From positions 1-19,816 of the forward strand of contig CAJUKA010000080.1 in the NCBI GenBank assembly GCA_910586585.1: a DNA stretch of 19,816 nucleotides, written 5' to 3'. Made by a program: the position numbers and the translations under genes. Source of the stretch: an uncultured Lachnospiraceae bacterium. Lineage in GTDB: Bacteria > Bacillota > Clostridia > Lachnospirales > Lachnospiraceae. The notes beneath the pieces were generated by a model that saw only the letters and a list, made by a program, of their open reading frames with translations, did not search any database and was not told where the DNA came from. Below are positions 7,250 to 14,444 of the stretch, piece after piece; position 1 is the stretch's first letter; every line of letters starts with the position of its first letter.

Positions 7250-7870
7250 ATGAAAAGAAAAGTGATTGTGATTGCAGGAGTCTTATTAGCAGCGATTATC
7301 GCCATTACCGTTTTTATGAGGATGATGGGCGGCTCCGGCGTGGGAATTGATAATGACCCTGAAGCGGAAGTAAAAGGGGACAGCAATGTGCTGGTGGCTT
7401 ATTTTTCATGGTCTGGAAACGGGCAGCAGATGGCAGGCTGGATTTCTGAGGAAACAGGCGGTGAACTGTTCCGAATTGTCCCGTCTGAGAGCTATGGCGA
7501 GGATTTTGATTCCTGTGCTGATCGTGCGAAAAATGAACTGGATAATGAGATACGCCCGGAACTGTCTGAACACATAGATGCGGAGACGATGGCACGGTAT
7601 GATGTGATTTATCTCGGTTTCCCTGTTTGGTGGTACGACCTGCCTATGCCGGTTTGGACATTTCTTGAAGAGTACGATTTGTCCGGGAAAACAGTCATTC
7701 CTTTTTTCTCCCACAATGGAAGCTCAAATGGCGCAAACAGTGTAAAGCGGGTGGCAGAACTTGCGGACGGTGCAACGGTTCTGACAGAAAATGCGCTGTC
7801 GCTGCGTGGAAGTAATGTTTCAGGTTCCGAACAGGAAGTAAAGGAATGGGTAAAAGATATTGGCAAATAA
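7250..7870 (+). CDS. Membrane-anchored flavodoxin
   Basis: This 206-aa protein has an N-terminal hydrophobic anchor (VIVIAGVLLAAIIAITVF, about 5-22) without a lipobox cysteine, followed by a single flavodoxin domain. The FMN phosphate loop is in VLVAYFSWSGNGQQMA (about 46-60). The isoalloxazine-side loop is in YLGFPVWWYDLPMP (about 123-136). TVIPFFSHNGSS follows. With basic residues before the anchor, the flavodoxin domain is predicted outside the cell, which is unusual because most flavodoxins are cytoplasmic. Start ATG 7250 has GAGGAG upstream; a longer frame overlaps the previous gene. It is 21 nt from the next gene, which encodes two further flavodoxin domains. Likely role: electron carrier or flavin-dependent reductase at the membrane surface. 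Confidence 0.92.
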   Translation: MKRKVIVIAGVLLAAIIAITVFMRMMGGSGVGIDNDPEAEVKGDSNVLVAYFSWSGNGQQMAGWISEETGGELFRIVPSESYGEDFDSCADRAKNELDNEIRPELSEHIDAETMARYDVIYLGFPVWWYDLPMPVWTFLEEYDLSGKTVIPFFSHNGSSNGANSVKRVAELADGATVLTENALSLRGSNVSGSEQEVKEWVKDIGK

Positions 7871-7891
7871 AAGGTAAAGGAGAAAGCGATT

Positions 7892-9181
7892 ATGAAAAAA
7901 GTAACGGCTGTTTTAATGAGCATATTCCTGTCATTTGGCCTTGCCGCCTGCGGCAGCACTCAGGATGACAGGAAACCGGAAGCGATAGACCGGATGGTGG
8001 AAAGTGTGGAAACGGAACCGTCCGCACAGCCGGAAACGGAAATCCCGGAGGAAAATATAGACGTAAATACAGAAGAAAATTCCGGTTCCGCAGAGGGGAA
8101 GGCATTGGTTGTCTACTTCTCCATGCCGGAAACCAGTGATCCCGATAACATGACCCAGGAGGAAGATAACAGTGTTGTGGTCATTGACGGCGAGGTGTTG
8201 GGCAATACCCAATATGTGGCCTATGTCATTCAGGAGAATACCGGGGCAGACATCTTCCGCATTGAGCCGGAAACGCCGTATCCGACGGATCATGATACGC
8301 TGGTTGATTTGGCGGCGCAGGAGCAGGAGGATAACGCCCGGCCAGCCATCAAGGGCAACATTGAGGATCTGGGACAGTATGACACAGTTTTTGTGGGTTT
8401 CCCCAACTGGTGGGGCGATATGCCGATGATCCTCTATTCGTTCTTTGATGCCTATGATTTTTCTGGCAAGACGGTCATACCGTTCAATACCCATGGAGGC
8501 AGCGGTTTTTCCAGTACCATCAGTACGATTGCAGAACTGGAGCCGGACGCAGATGTAAGGGAAGACGGCTTTACCGTATCCAGAAATAACGTGCAGGATG
8601 CAGAGCCGGATATTCTTGCGTGGCTGTCGGATTTGGGATACATAAATCAAGACGCTGACGCTTCTGCTTTGGCAGAAAAAGAATCAGAAAATACGGACGG
8701 GAAATCACTGGTGGTTTATTACTCTGCATCAGGAAACACGGAAGAAGTGGCGGCTTATATTGCAGGAGCGATGGATGCAGACCTGTTTGAGTTAGAGCCG
8801 GAAGAACCCTACAGCAGCGCCGATTTGGATTGGACGGACAGGGACAGCAGGGTTTCCCATGAGCATGATAATCTGGAGGAGCGGACGGTTCCTCTGGTAG
8901 CGGACACAGTAGAAAATTGGGATTCCTACGATACGGTATTTATCGGTTATCCGATCTGGTGGGGGATTGCCGCATGGCCGGTAGACGGTTTTATTGCTGC
9001 CAATGACTTTACCGGGAAAACGGTGGTTCCTTTCTGTACCTCTTCTTCCTCTGGTCTGGGAGAAAGCGGCGAATTATTGGAAGAAGCGGCAGGAACCGGT
9101 GAGTGGCTGGAAGGCATCCGTTTCCGTTCCGGGGCTTCCGAAGATACGGTTGTAGAATGGGTAAATGGCCTTGGCTTATAA
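7892..9181 (+). CDS. Lipoprotein with two tandem flavodoxin domains
   Basis: This 429-aa protein has a signal peptide (MKKVTAVLMSIFLSFG) and lipobox LAAC with C20, so it is anchored outside the membrane. An acidic linker (about 21-68) leads to flavodoxin domain 1 (about 70-250: ALVVYFSMPETSDPDN, with an inserted loop before LGNTQYVAYVIQ; FVGFPNWWGDMPM). A short linker leads to domain 2 (about 268-429: LVVYYSASGNTEEVA; FIGYPIWWGIAAWP). The two domains differ clearly, so this is an old fusion rather than a recent duplication. Both keep the aromatic FMN-stacking loops and should bind FMN. The ribosome binding site is AAGGAGA, 10 nt before the ATG. An exported two-flavin protein beside another anchored flavodoxin suggests an extracytoplasmic electron chain. 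Confidence 0.93.
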   Translation: MKKVTAVLMSIFLSFGLAACGSTQDDRKPEAIDRMVESVETEPSAQPETEIPEENIDVNTEENSGSAEGKALVVYFSMPETSDPDNMTQEEDNSVVVIDGEVLGNTQYVAYVIQENTGADIFRIEPETPYPTDHDTLVDLAAQEQEDNARPAIKGNIEDLGQYDTVFVGFPNWWGDMPMILYSFFDAYDFSGKTVIPFNTHGGSGFSSTISTIAELEPDADVREDGFTVSRNNVQDAEPDILAWLSDLGYINQDADASALAEKESENTDGKSLVVYYSASGNTEEVAAYIAGAMDADLFELEPEEPYSSADLDWTDRDSRVSHEHDNLEERTVPLVADTVENWDSYDTVFIGYPIWWGIAAWPVDGFIAANDFTGKTVVPFCTSSSSGLGESGELLEEAAGTGEWLEGIRFRSGASEDTVVEWVNGLGL

Positions 9182-9244
9182 ACCGCCTGAAAATCACCTG
9201 ATTGATAAGGCTTTCGATAATTGAAGCGGGAGGGCAGGCAGCAG

Positions 9245-11068
9245 ATGAAAAAAAGATTATTATTGCTGTTGACACTGATACTCTGCTTTTCTGTAACTGC
9301 CTGTACTTCCAGAGGTGGGCAGACAGAAACGCAGTCTTTAGCGCAGAGTGATGCAGAGAGCAGGCCGGAAAAAACAGTACAGGAGGATGCAGGAAGCAGA
9401 CCGGAAAAAACAGCGCAGGAAACGGAGGGAACGGAAATATATCGGGATTTTCGGGTTGACAATGTATTTCATTCTGATTCGGAAGGGGATATTCATTACA
9501 ATATCTATATTCCCGAAACTTATGACGGCACGAAACCCTATGCGTTGTATTTCACGCTTCCCGGATATGGGGGACTGTATTTTCAGGGAGTTGCAGCCAA
9601 TATCAAAACAGAAGAATTTGGCTTTGAAGCGATGAAATACAATGAGGAAATGATTATCGTTGCCCCACAGTTAAATGACTGGGGTGAAACCTCCGCAGAT
9701 CAGACGATTGCATTGGCGGAATATTTTCTGGAACAGTATAACATTGACCGGGACAGGGTGTATGGAAGCGGCTATTCCGGAGGAGGCGAAACCATGTCCC
9801 TTGTGCTTGGGAAAAGACCGGACTTGTTTACTGCTTATCTTCATGTCAGTTCAAAGTGGGATGGAGCGTATGAGCCGGTGATAGAGCAGGAGCTTCCCGT
9901 CTATCTTGCCATTGGCAGGAATGACGAATATTATGGTTCTGAGCAAACCCAGGAAGCCTACAATGCACTGTATGCTTTGTATGAGCAGAAAGGATTTGAC
10001 AAAGAAAAAATTGACGGCCTACTTGTGCTGGATATAAAAGAGCATGAATATTTTACGCAGCGGGGCATCTCAAATGAACATGGCGGGGGCGGCTTGTTTG
10101 CCAGAGACACGGAAATCATGGGCTGGCTGTTTCAGGCAACGAAGGAACCGAGTCACGGGGGCAGTATCAATGCGTCTTTAAGCGGAACCGTACCGGCGGA
10201 ACTGGAATATATCCCAGATAAATATAAAAGCCCTTCGGAACATCCGGGAACACTGGAAAAGCTGACTTACCAGACATGGGAATCTTTTTCCTACGAGGAA
10301 AAGACGCAGGAACTGACAAAAGAGGCGTGGGTGTATTTGCCTTATGGTTATTCAGAAAATCAAGAATATAATGTTTTCTATTTAAGTCACGGAGGCTGGA
10401 GCAACGAAACGACCACGATGGGAACAGACCAAAATCCCCGTTCCTTTAAGCATGTGATCGACCATGCCATAGAGGACGGGAAGATACAGCCCCTTATCAT
10501 CGTCCTGCCCACCTATAATAACACCAGCGGCAGGGACAGCGGGGATTACAGCCTTGCGCTCCGGCTGACAGACCGGTTTCATAATGAGCTGGTAAATGAC
10601 CTGATTCCGGCGGTGGAAAGCAGATACAGCACATATGCGGAAGATACCACGCAGGAAGGATTAAAAGCGTCACGCGACCATAGAGGATTTGGCGGTTTTT
10701 CCATGGGTTCTGTCAATACATGGTGTACTTTCCGGTATGCGCTTGATTATTTCCGGTATTTTATGCCTATGAGCGGAAGCTACTCTACAGACGGCGAATA
10801 CATGGCAGAGCTGGTAAAAGAATCTGGACATGATTCGGATGACTTCTTTATCTTCGCCGCCTCCGGTACGGATGACTTTGCGTACAGCGCTTTTAAGACA
10901 CAGATTATGGCAATGGGGAGTGTTTCGGACGGCACGTTCCGGTTTGCCGATAATGAGGCTGATGGGAATCTGTCTTTTTTGGAACGGGAAGGGTATGTCC
11001 ATGATGCTATAGCCAGTGATGAATATACCTACAATGGGCTTCGCTTTTTCTGGAACAGGGAACAATGA
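9245..11068 (+). CDS. Lipoprotein with two alpha/beta-hydrolase (esterase) domains
   Basis: This 607-aa protein starts with a signal peptide (MKKRLLLLLTLILCFS) and lipobox VTAC, lipidated at C20. A short linker holds a two-copy repeat (SRPEKTVQE / SRPEKTAQE, about 35-57). Domain 1 (about 64-300) resembles PHB-depolymerase/prolyl-oligopeptidase-type hydrolases: IYIPETYDGTKPYALYFTLP, and elbow GSGYSGGGE with S178. Domain 2 (about 345-607) resembles the esterase D/feruloyl esterase family: YLPYGYSENQEYNVFYLSHG, elbow GGFSMGS with S486, and a candidate histidine near GYVHDAI. The upstream TTG extension is rejected because ATG 9245 gives a standard signal peptide and has GGGAGG before it. Likely an exported carboxylesterase acting on a carbohydrate- or phenolic-linked ester. 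The substrate cannot be deduced. Confidence 0.9.
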   Translation: MKKRLLLLLTLILCFSVTACTSRGGQTETQSLAQSDAESRPEKTVQEDAGSRPEKTAQETEGTEIYRDFRVDNVFHSDSEGDIHYNIYIPETYDGTKPYALYFTLPGYGGLYFQGVAANIKTEEFGFEAMKYNEEMIIVAPQLNDWGETSADQTIALAEYFLEQYNIDRDRVYGSGYSGGGETMSLVLGKRPDLFTAYLHVSSKWDGAYEPVIEQELPVYLAIGRNDEYYGSEQTQEAYNALYALYEQKGFDKEKIDGLLVLDIKEHEYFTQRGISNEHGGGGLFARDTEIMGWLFQATKEPSHGGSINASLSGTVPAELEYIPDKYKSPSEHPGTLEKLTYQTWESFSYEEKTQELTKEAWVYLPYGYSENQEYNVFYLSHGGWSNETTTMGTDQNPRSFKHVIDHAIEDGKIQPLIIVLPTYNNTSGRDSGDYSLALRLTDRFHNELVNDLIPAVESRYSTYAEDTTQEGLKASRDHRGFGGFSMGSVNTWCTFRYALDYFRYFMPMSGSYSTDGEYMAELVKESGHDSDDFFIFAASGTDDFAYSAFKTQIMAMGSVSDGTFRFADNEADGNLSFLEREGYVHDAIASDEYTYNGLRFFWNREQ

Positions 11069-11096
11069 TTTTATAAAATAGCAGGAGGATATAAAA

Positions 11097-11546
11097 ATGA
11101 GCATTTTGTTTATCAATGGCAGCCCGAATAAGAACGGCAACACAGCGGGACTTGCAAAAGATTTATTGAAGGGAAGGGACTATGACACGCTGAATTTGAC
11201 GGATTACCGGATTGGCAGTTATGGGCAGGATTTCCCGGATGACCAGCTTGGAGAGGTGATTGGGAAAATAAAAGAGGCGGAAGTGATTGTGATTGGTTCC
11301 CCGCTCTACTGGCACAATATCTGCGGTTCTGTGCGGAATATGCTGGATCGCTTTTATGGTCTGGTAGAGGAAGGCTCTTTATCGGGAAGGAGGCTGTATT
11401 TTCTCTTTCAGGGCGCAGCGCCGGAAAAGTGGATGATGGAGGCCGGGGAATATACCATGAAGCGTTTTGCAGGGCTTTATGGGATGGAGTATGCAGGAAT
11501 GGCAACGAACCGCTCCGAGGCGGTCAGATTGTCGGAGAAATTATAA
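11097..11546 (+). CDS. NADPH-dependent FMN reductase-like flavoprotein
   Basis: This 149-aa cytoplasmic protein has the flavodoxin-fold signature of NAD(P)H-dependent FMN oxidoreductases. SILFINGSPNKNGNTAGLAK (residues 2-21) forms the FMN phosphate loop, and VIVIGSPLYWHNICGSVRNM (about 64-83) is the flavin-stacking loop, followed by LDRF. It is shorter than the usual ~180 residues and lacks a long C-terminal segment. The stop is followed by a normal intergenic stretch, so it may be a compact member rather than truncated. The ribosome binding site AGGAGG is 8 nt before the ATG. Possible roles are quinone or flavin reduction, or reloading FMNH2 for partner proteins. Confidence 0.9.
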   Translation: MSILFINGSPNKNGNTAGLAKDLLKGRDYDTLNLTDYRIGSYGQDFPDDQLGEVIGKIKEAEVIVIGSPLYWHNICGSVRNMLDRFYGLVEEGSLSGRRLYFLFQGAAPEKWMMEAGEYTMKRFAGLYGMEYAGMATNRSEAVRLSEKL

Positions 11547-11581
11547 AAATATTTTCATCAATTTTACAGGAGGAACACAGT

Positions 11582-12337
11582 ATGGCGGTAAAACAGACAG
11601 CAGGAAGGACTGCGCTTGGGGAATTTGCCCCTAAGTTTGCGGAGTTGAATGATGATGTGCTTTTCGGGCAGGTGTGGAGCAGGGAGGATAAAATGTCCCT
11701 CCGTGACCGTTCCTTGATTACGGTTGTGGCGCTTCTTTCACAGGGGCTTACCGATACCTCTTTTATGCACCATCTTGAGGCGGCAAAAGCAAACGGCATT
11801 ACAAAGAAAGAAATTGCGGAAATGATTACCCACGCAGCCTTTTACGCAGGGTGGCCAAAGGCATGGGCGGCGTTCCGCCTGGCGAAGGAAATCTGGAAGG
11901 ATGAAACAGGTGAGGCGGATGAAAAGACTGCACATGAAAAGTCTATGATATTTTCAATCGGGCAGCCAAATGATGCGTTTGCCAAGTATTTTACAGGGCA
12001 AAGCTATCTGGAGCCGGTTTCTGAAGAACAGGTAGGTATCTTCAATGTGACTTTTGAGCCGGGCTGTCGGAATAACTGGCATATCCATCATGCCGATAAC
12101 GGAGGAGGCCAGATTCTGGTCTGCGTGGCAGGCAGGGGCTTTTATCAGGAATGGGGAAAAGAGCCTGTGTGTATGACTGCGGGGGATACGGTCAACATCC
12201 TGGTAGGCGTGAAGCATTGGCATGGCGCAGCGCCGGACAGTTGGTTTTCACATCTGGCGGTGGAAGTGCCAGGGGAAAATGGGCATACAGAGTGGTGTGA
12301 ACCAGTCAGCAGTGAAGACTACGAAAAAATCAAATAA
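11582..12337 (+). CDS. Carboxymuconolactone decarboxylase-cupin fusion protein
   Basis: This 251-aa protein has two domains. The N-terminal part (about 20-105: DRSLITVVALLSQGLTDTSF, then HLEAAKANGITKKEIAEMIT) is a carboxymuconolactone decarboxylase (CMD) helical domain. It lacks the CxxC pair of AhpD-type peroxidase partners, so a peroxidase-reductant role is unlikely. The C-terminal part (about 130-245) is a cupin barrel with metal-ligand histidines H167, H169 and H170 in NNWHIHHADNGGG and H212/H214 in VKHWHGAA. CMD-cupin fusions are often encoded beside aldo/keto reductases and flavodoxins in LysR-linked clusters; their reaction is not established. Start ATG 11582 has AGGAGG 8 nt upstream; the longer frame overlaps the previous gene. 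Cytoplasmic. Confidence 0.92.
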   Translation: MAVKQTAGRTALGEFAPKFAELNDDVLFGQVWSREDKMSLRDRSLITVVALLSQGLTDTSFMHHLEAAKANGITKKEIAEMITHAAFYAGWPKAWAAFRLAKEIWKDETGEADEKTAHEKSMIFSIGQPNDAFAKYFTGQSYLEPVSEEQVGIFNVTFEPGCRNNWHIHHADNGGGQILVCVAGRGFYQEWGKEPVCMTAGDTVNILVGVKHWHGAAPDSWFSHLAVEVPGENGHTEWCEPVSSEDYEKIK

Positions 12338-12358
12338 CAAATTGCAGGAGGGAAAATC

Positions 12359-13201
12359 ATGGAATATGTAACTTTAAATAATGGAATCAAAATGCCGGTG
12401 TTGGGATACGGCGTGTATCAGGTAAGCAATGAGGAATGTGAGCGCTGTGTGCTGGATGCAATCAGTGTCGGCTACCGCTCCATTGATACGGCACAGGCAT
12501 ACGGAAATGAAGAAGCGGTTGGAAATGCAATTAAAAAATGCGGCGTTCCCCGTGAAGAATTATTTATCACCACAAAGGTGTGGATCAGCAACGGCGGCTA
12601 TGAAAAAGCGAAGACCTCTTTGAGGGAATCCCTGTGCAAATTGCAGTCGGAGTATATTGATCTTGTACTGATCCATCAGCCTTTCAATGACTATTATGGG
12701 ACTTACCGGGCAATGGAAGAAGCCTATAAGGAAGGCTGGATTCGTGCAATCGGCGTATCCAACTTCTACCCTGACCGCCTGGTTGACCTGTGCAATTTTG
12801 TGGAAGTGAAACCGGCGGTCAATCAGGTGGAAACCCATGTATTTCAGCAGCAGGCGCAGGCCCACGAATATATGGTGAAATATGGCGTGCAGCATGAATC
12901 GTGGGGGCCTTTTGCAGAGGGGCGCAACGATTTCTTTACCAATCCTGTCCTGACAAAGATTGGGGAGAAATACAATAAGAGCGCAGCACAGACAGCTCTC
13001 CGCTTCCTGATTCAGAGCGGTGTTGTGGTGATTCCGAAGTCTACCCATAAAGAGCGCATGATCCAGAATATAGATGTGTTTGATTTTGTGCTGTCTGGTG
13101 AGGATATGGAAGCAATTCAGGCACTGGACGAAAAAGAAAGCCCGTTCTTCTCCCACTATGACCCGGCAATGGTGGAAATGCTGACAGGGCTTCACCAATA
13201 G
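12359..13201 (+). CDS. Aldo/keto reductase (diketogulonate reductase type), copy 2
   Basis: This 280-aa protein is a paralogue of the reductase at 4114-5001. It shares the N-terminus MEYVTLNNGIKMPVLGYGVY and the tetrad D43, Y48, K73 and H106 (SIDTAQAY, TTKVW, LVLIHQPF). The NADPH-binding tail motif IPKSTHKERMIQN is present. It differs in the substrate-loop region after K73 (ISNGGYEKA against VEHYGYEAA) and has a shorter C-terminus (VEMLTGLHQ), so the copies may act on different carbonyl substrates or in opposite directions. The ribosome binding site GGAGGG is 8 nt upstream. Gaps are 21 nt before and 27 nt after. Cytoplasmic NAD(P)H-dependent reduction of aldehydes or ketones is well supported; the physiological substrate is not. 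Confidence 0.95.
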   Translation: MEYVTLNNGIKMPVLGYGVYQVSNEECERCVLDAISVGYRSIDTAQAYGNEEAVGNAIKKCGVPREELFITTKVWISNGGYEKAKTSLRESLCKLQSEYIDLVLIHQPFNDYYGTYRAMEEAYKEGWIRAIGVSNFYPDRLVDLCNFVEVKPAVNQVETHVFQQQAQAHEYMVKYGVQHESWGPFAEGRNDFFTNPVLTKIGEKYNKSAAQTALRFLIQSGVVVIPKSTHKERMIQNIDVFDFVLSGEDMEAIQALDEKESPFFSHYDPAMVEMLTGLHQ

Positions 13202-13228
13202 AAACAGGAGTAACAGGAGGCAGGCAGC

Positions 13229-13924
13229 ATGAATCGGAAGACAATTTTGAAAATAGTGGTTGATATTGGAATGACGGTCATGCTGCTGTTCCTGATGACT
13301 TATGAACGGATTGGGGCAGCGGTACATGAGTGGCTTGGAATGGCGATGTTTGTTCTTTTCATTTTCCACCATTTTTTGAACCGAAAATGGATCGGATATG
13401 TTTTGAAAGGAAGATATACGTTGTTTCGCATTTGGCAGACCATTCTTGTTGTTGGAATCCTGCTTACAATGGTCGGTTCTATGTATAGCGGGGTAATTCT
13501 TTCAGAGTACGCATTGTCATTTCTGCCAATCAAAGGCGGGCGGGCTTTCGTCAGAGAGGTTCATATGATTTCCGCCTATTGGGGATTTGTACTGATGTCG
13601 CTTCATCTGGGGCTGCACTGGGGCATGATGATAGGGATTGCAAAGCGGTTTGTAAAAGAACTTCCTGCTATCAGAAAGATAGTTGCTATCGGGAGATGGC
13701 TGCTTCGTGGGATTGCCGTTCTTATCGCCGGATATGGAGCGTATGCGTTCATACAGAGGGAAATTGGGAGGTATATGCTCTTGATAAATCATTTTGCCTT
13801 CTTTGATTTTGAGGAACCGTTGATATTCTTTCTGGAGGATTATATAGCAGTCATGGTTTTGTTTGTATGGGTGAGCCATTACTTTTCTAAGTGGCTTAGG
13901 CGTATAAAAAGGAAAGAGGAATAA
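13229..13924 (+). CDS. DUF4405-like integral membrane protein, predicted diheme b-type
   Basis: This 231-aa protein has about six transmembrane helices (around 7-24, 33-49, 71-91, 111-135, 157-176 and 201-221) and a basic C-terminus. Two histidine pairs stand out: H33/H47 in HEWLGMAMFVLFIFH and H112/H126 in HMISAYWGFVLMSLH, each with exactly 13 residues between. Further histidines are H48 and H130. Paired H-X13-H in neighbouring helices is the classic ligand pattern for two stacked b-type hemes, as in cytochrome b-like and ferric-reductase-like proteins. It resembles the DUF4405 family. Inference: it carries electrons across the membrane, linking cytoplasmic reductants to the exported flavodoxins encoded upstream. 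AGGAGG precedes the ATG by about 9 nt. Confidence 0.88.
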   Translation: MNRKTILKIVVDIGMTVMLLFLMTYERIGAAVHEWLGMAMFVLFIFHHFLNRKWIGYVLKGRYTLFRIWQTILVVGILLTMVGSMYSGVILSEYALSFLPIKGGRAFVREVHMISAYWGFVLMSLHLGLHWGMMIGIAKRFVKELPAIRKIVAIGRWLLRGIAVLIAGYGAYAFIQREIGRYMLLINHFAFFDFEEPLIFFLEDYIAVMVLFVWVSHYFSKWLRRIKRKEE

Positions 13925-13945
13925 GAATCCATATGGCGGTTTTTA

Positions 13946-14407
13946 ATGATTGAAGGTGATAATATCGGACGCATAGTTGTATTTGAGCTTAACGAACAAA
14001 CTTCTGATTTCTTTGATGACCTAATAAAAATAGCAAAGCAACATTCCGAATCGGAATTGGCTTCTTTAGAACATGAATCAGTGATGTTATTTACGGATTT
14101 GGAAATAGACTTGATGCATCATAAAGTGTACTGTGGAAATCAGGAAGTGGGTTTGACGATAAAGGAATATACACTCTTATGCCTGCTTGCGGTAAATGAG
14201 GGGTGTGTTCTTACTTACGACCAGATATATCAAAGGGTTTGGGGAGAAGAGGCATTTGGAAGTACAAACAATGCAATTAAATGCCACATTCGAAATCTCC
14301 GTGAAAAACTGCGAGAAGCAAATCCAGATGCTCGATTTTCAATTCGGTGTGTGCGTGAGGTTGGATATTGTTTTGATGTGAATGCAGATGGAAAAGTTAT
14401 TACATAG
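13946..14407 (+). CDS. Orphan OmpR/PhoB-type winged-helix DNA-binding protein
   Basis: This 153-aa protein has no phospho-receiver domain. Residues about 50-147 form a Trans_reg_C winged helix: a beta-rich start (FTDLEIDLMHHKVYCGNQEV), TIKEYTLLCLLAVNEGCVLT, the recognition region AIKCHIRNLREKLREANP, and the C-terminal wing IRCVREVGYCFDV. The N-terminal ~45 residues (IGRIVVFELNEQTSDFFDDL) form a short helical region of unknown role. The gene is last in the operon, 21 nt after the membrane protein, and is followed by a terminator. Its start is not certain: ATG 13946 has no strong ribosome binding site, while ATG 13933 has one but stops after six codons. Proteins of this orphan type are common in clostridial integrative elements. 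It may belong to the element's backbone, or regulate the operon through the 11-bp-phased CTAC repeats at 14533-14570. Confidence 0.88.
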   Translation: MIEGDNIGRIVVFELNEQTSDFFDDLIKIAKQHSESELASLEHESVMLFTDLEIDLMHHKVYCGNQEVGLTIKEYTLLCLLAVNEGCVLTYDQIYQRVWGEEAFGSTNNAIKCHIRNLREKLREANPDARFSIRCVREVGYCFDVNADGKVIT

Positions 14408-14444
14408 CAGTGGCTTGGGAAACTGAGTCGCTGTTTTTTTATTT
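14408..14444 (+). terminator. Operon terminator
   Basis: The arms CAGTGGCTT (14408-14416) and GAGTCGCTG (14425-14433) pair over 9 bp, including three G-T pairs, with an 8-nt loop. A run of seven T and an ATTTT tail follow. It begins directly after the winged-helix stop codon and closes the long operon. Confidence 0.78.

Noticed and set aside
11097..11546. FMN reductase considered a truncated pseudogene because it is short
   Set aside because: The flavin loops are intact, the ribosome binding site is strong and the next gene follows at normal operon spacing; a compact member is more likely.
11582..12337. CMD domain considered as an AhpD-type peroxidase partner
   Set aside because: The CxxC pair required for AhpD-type thiol chemistry is absent.
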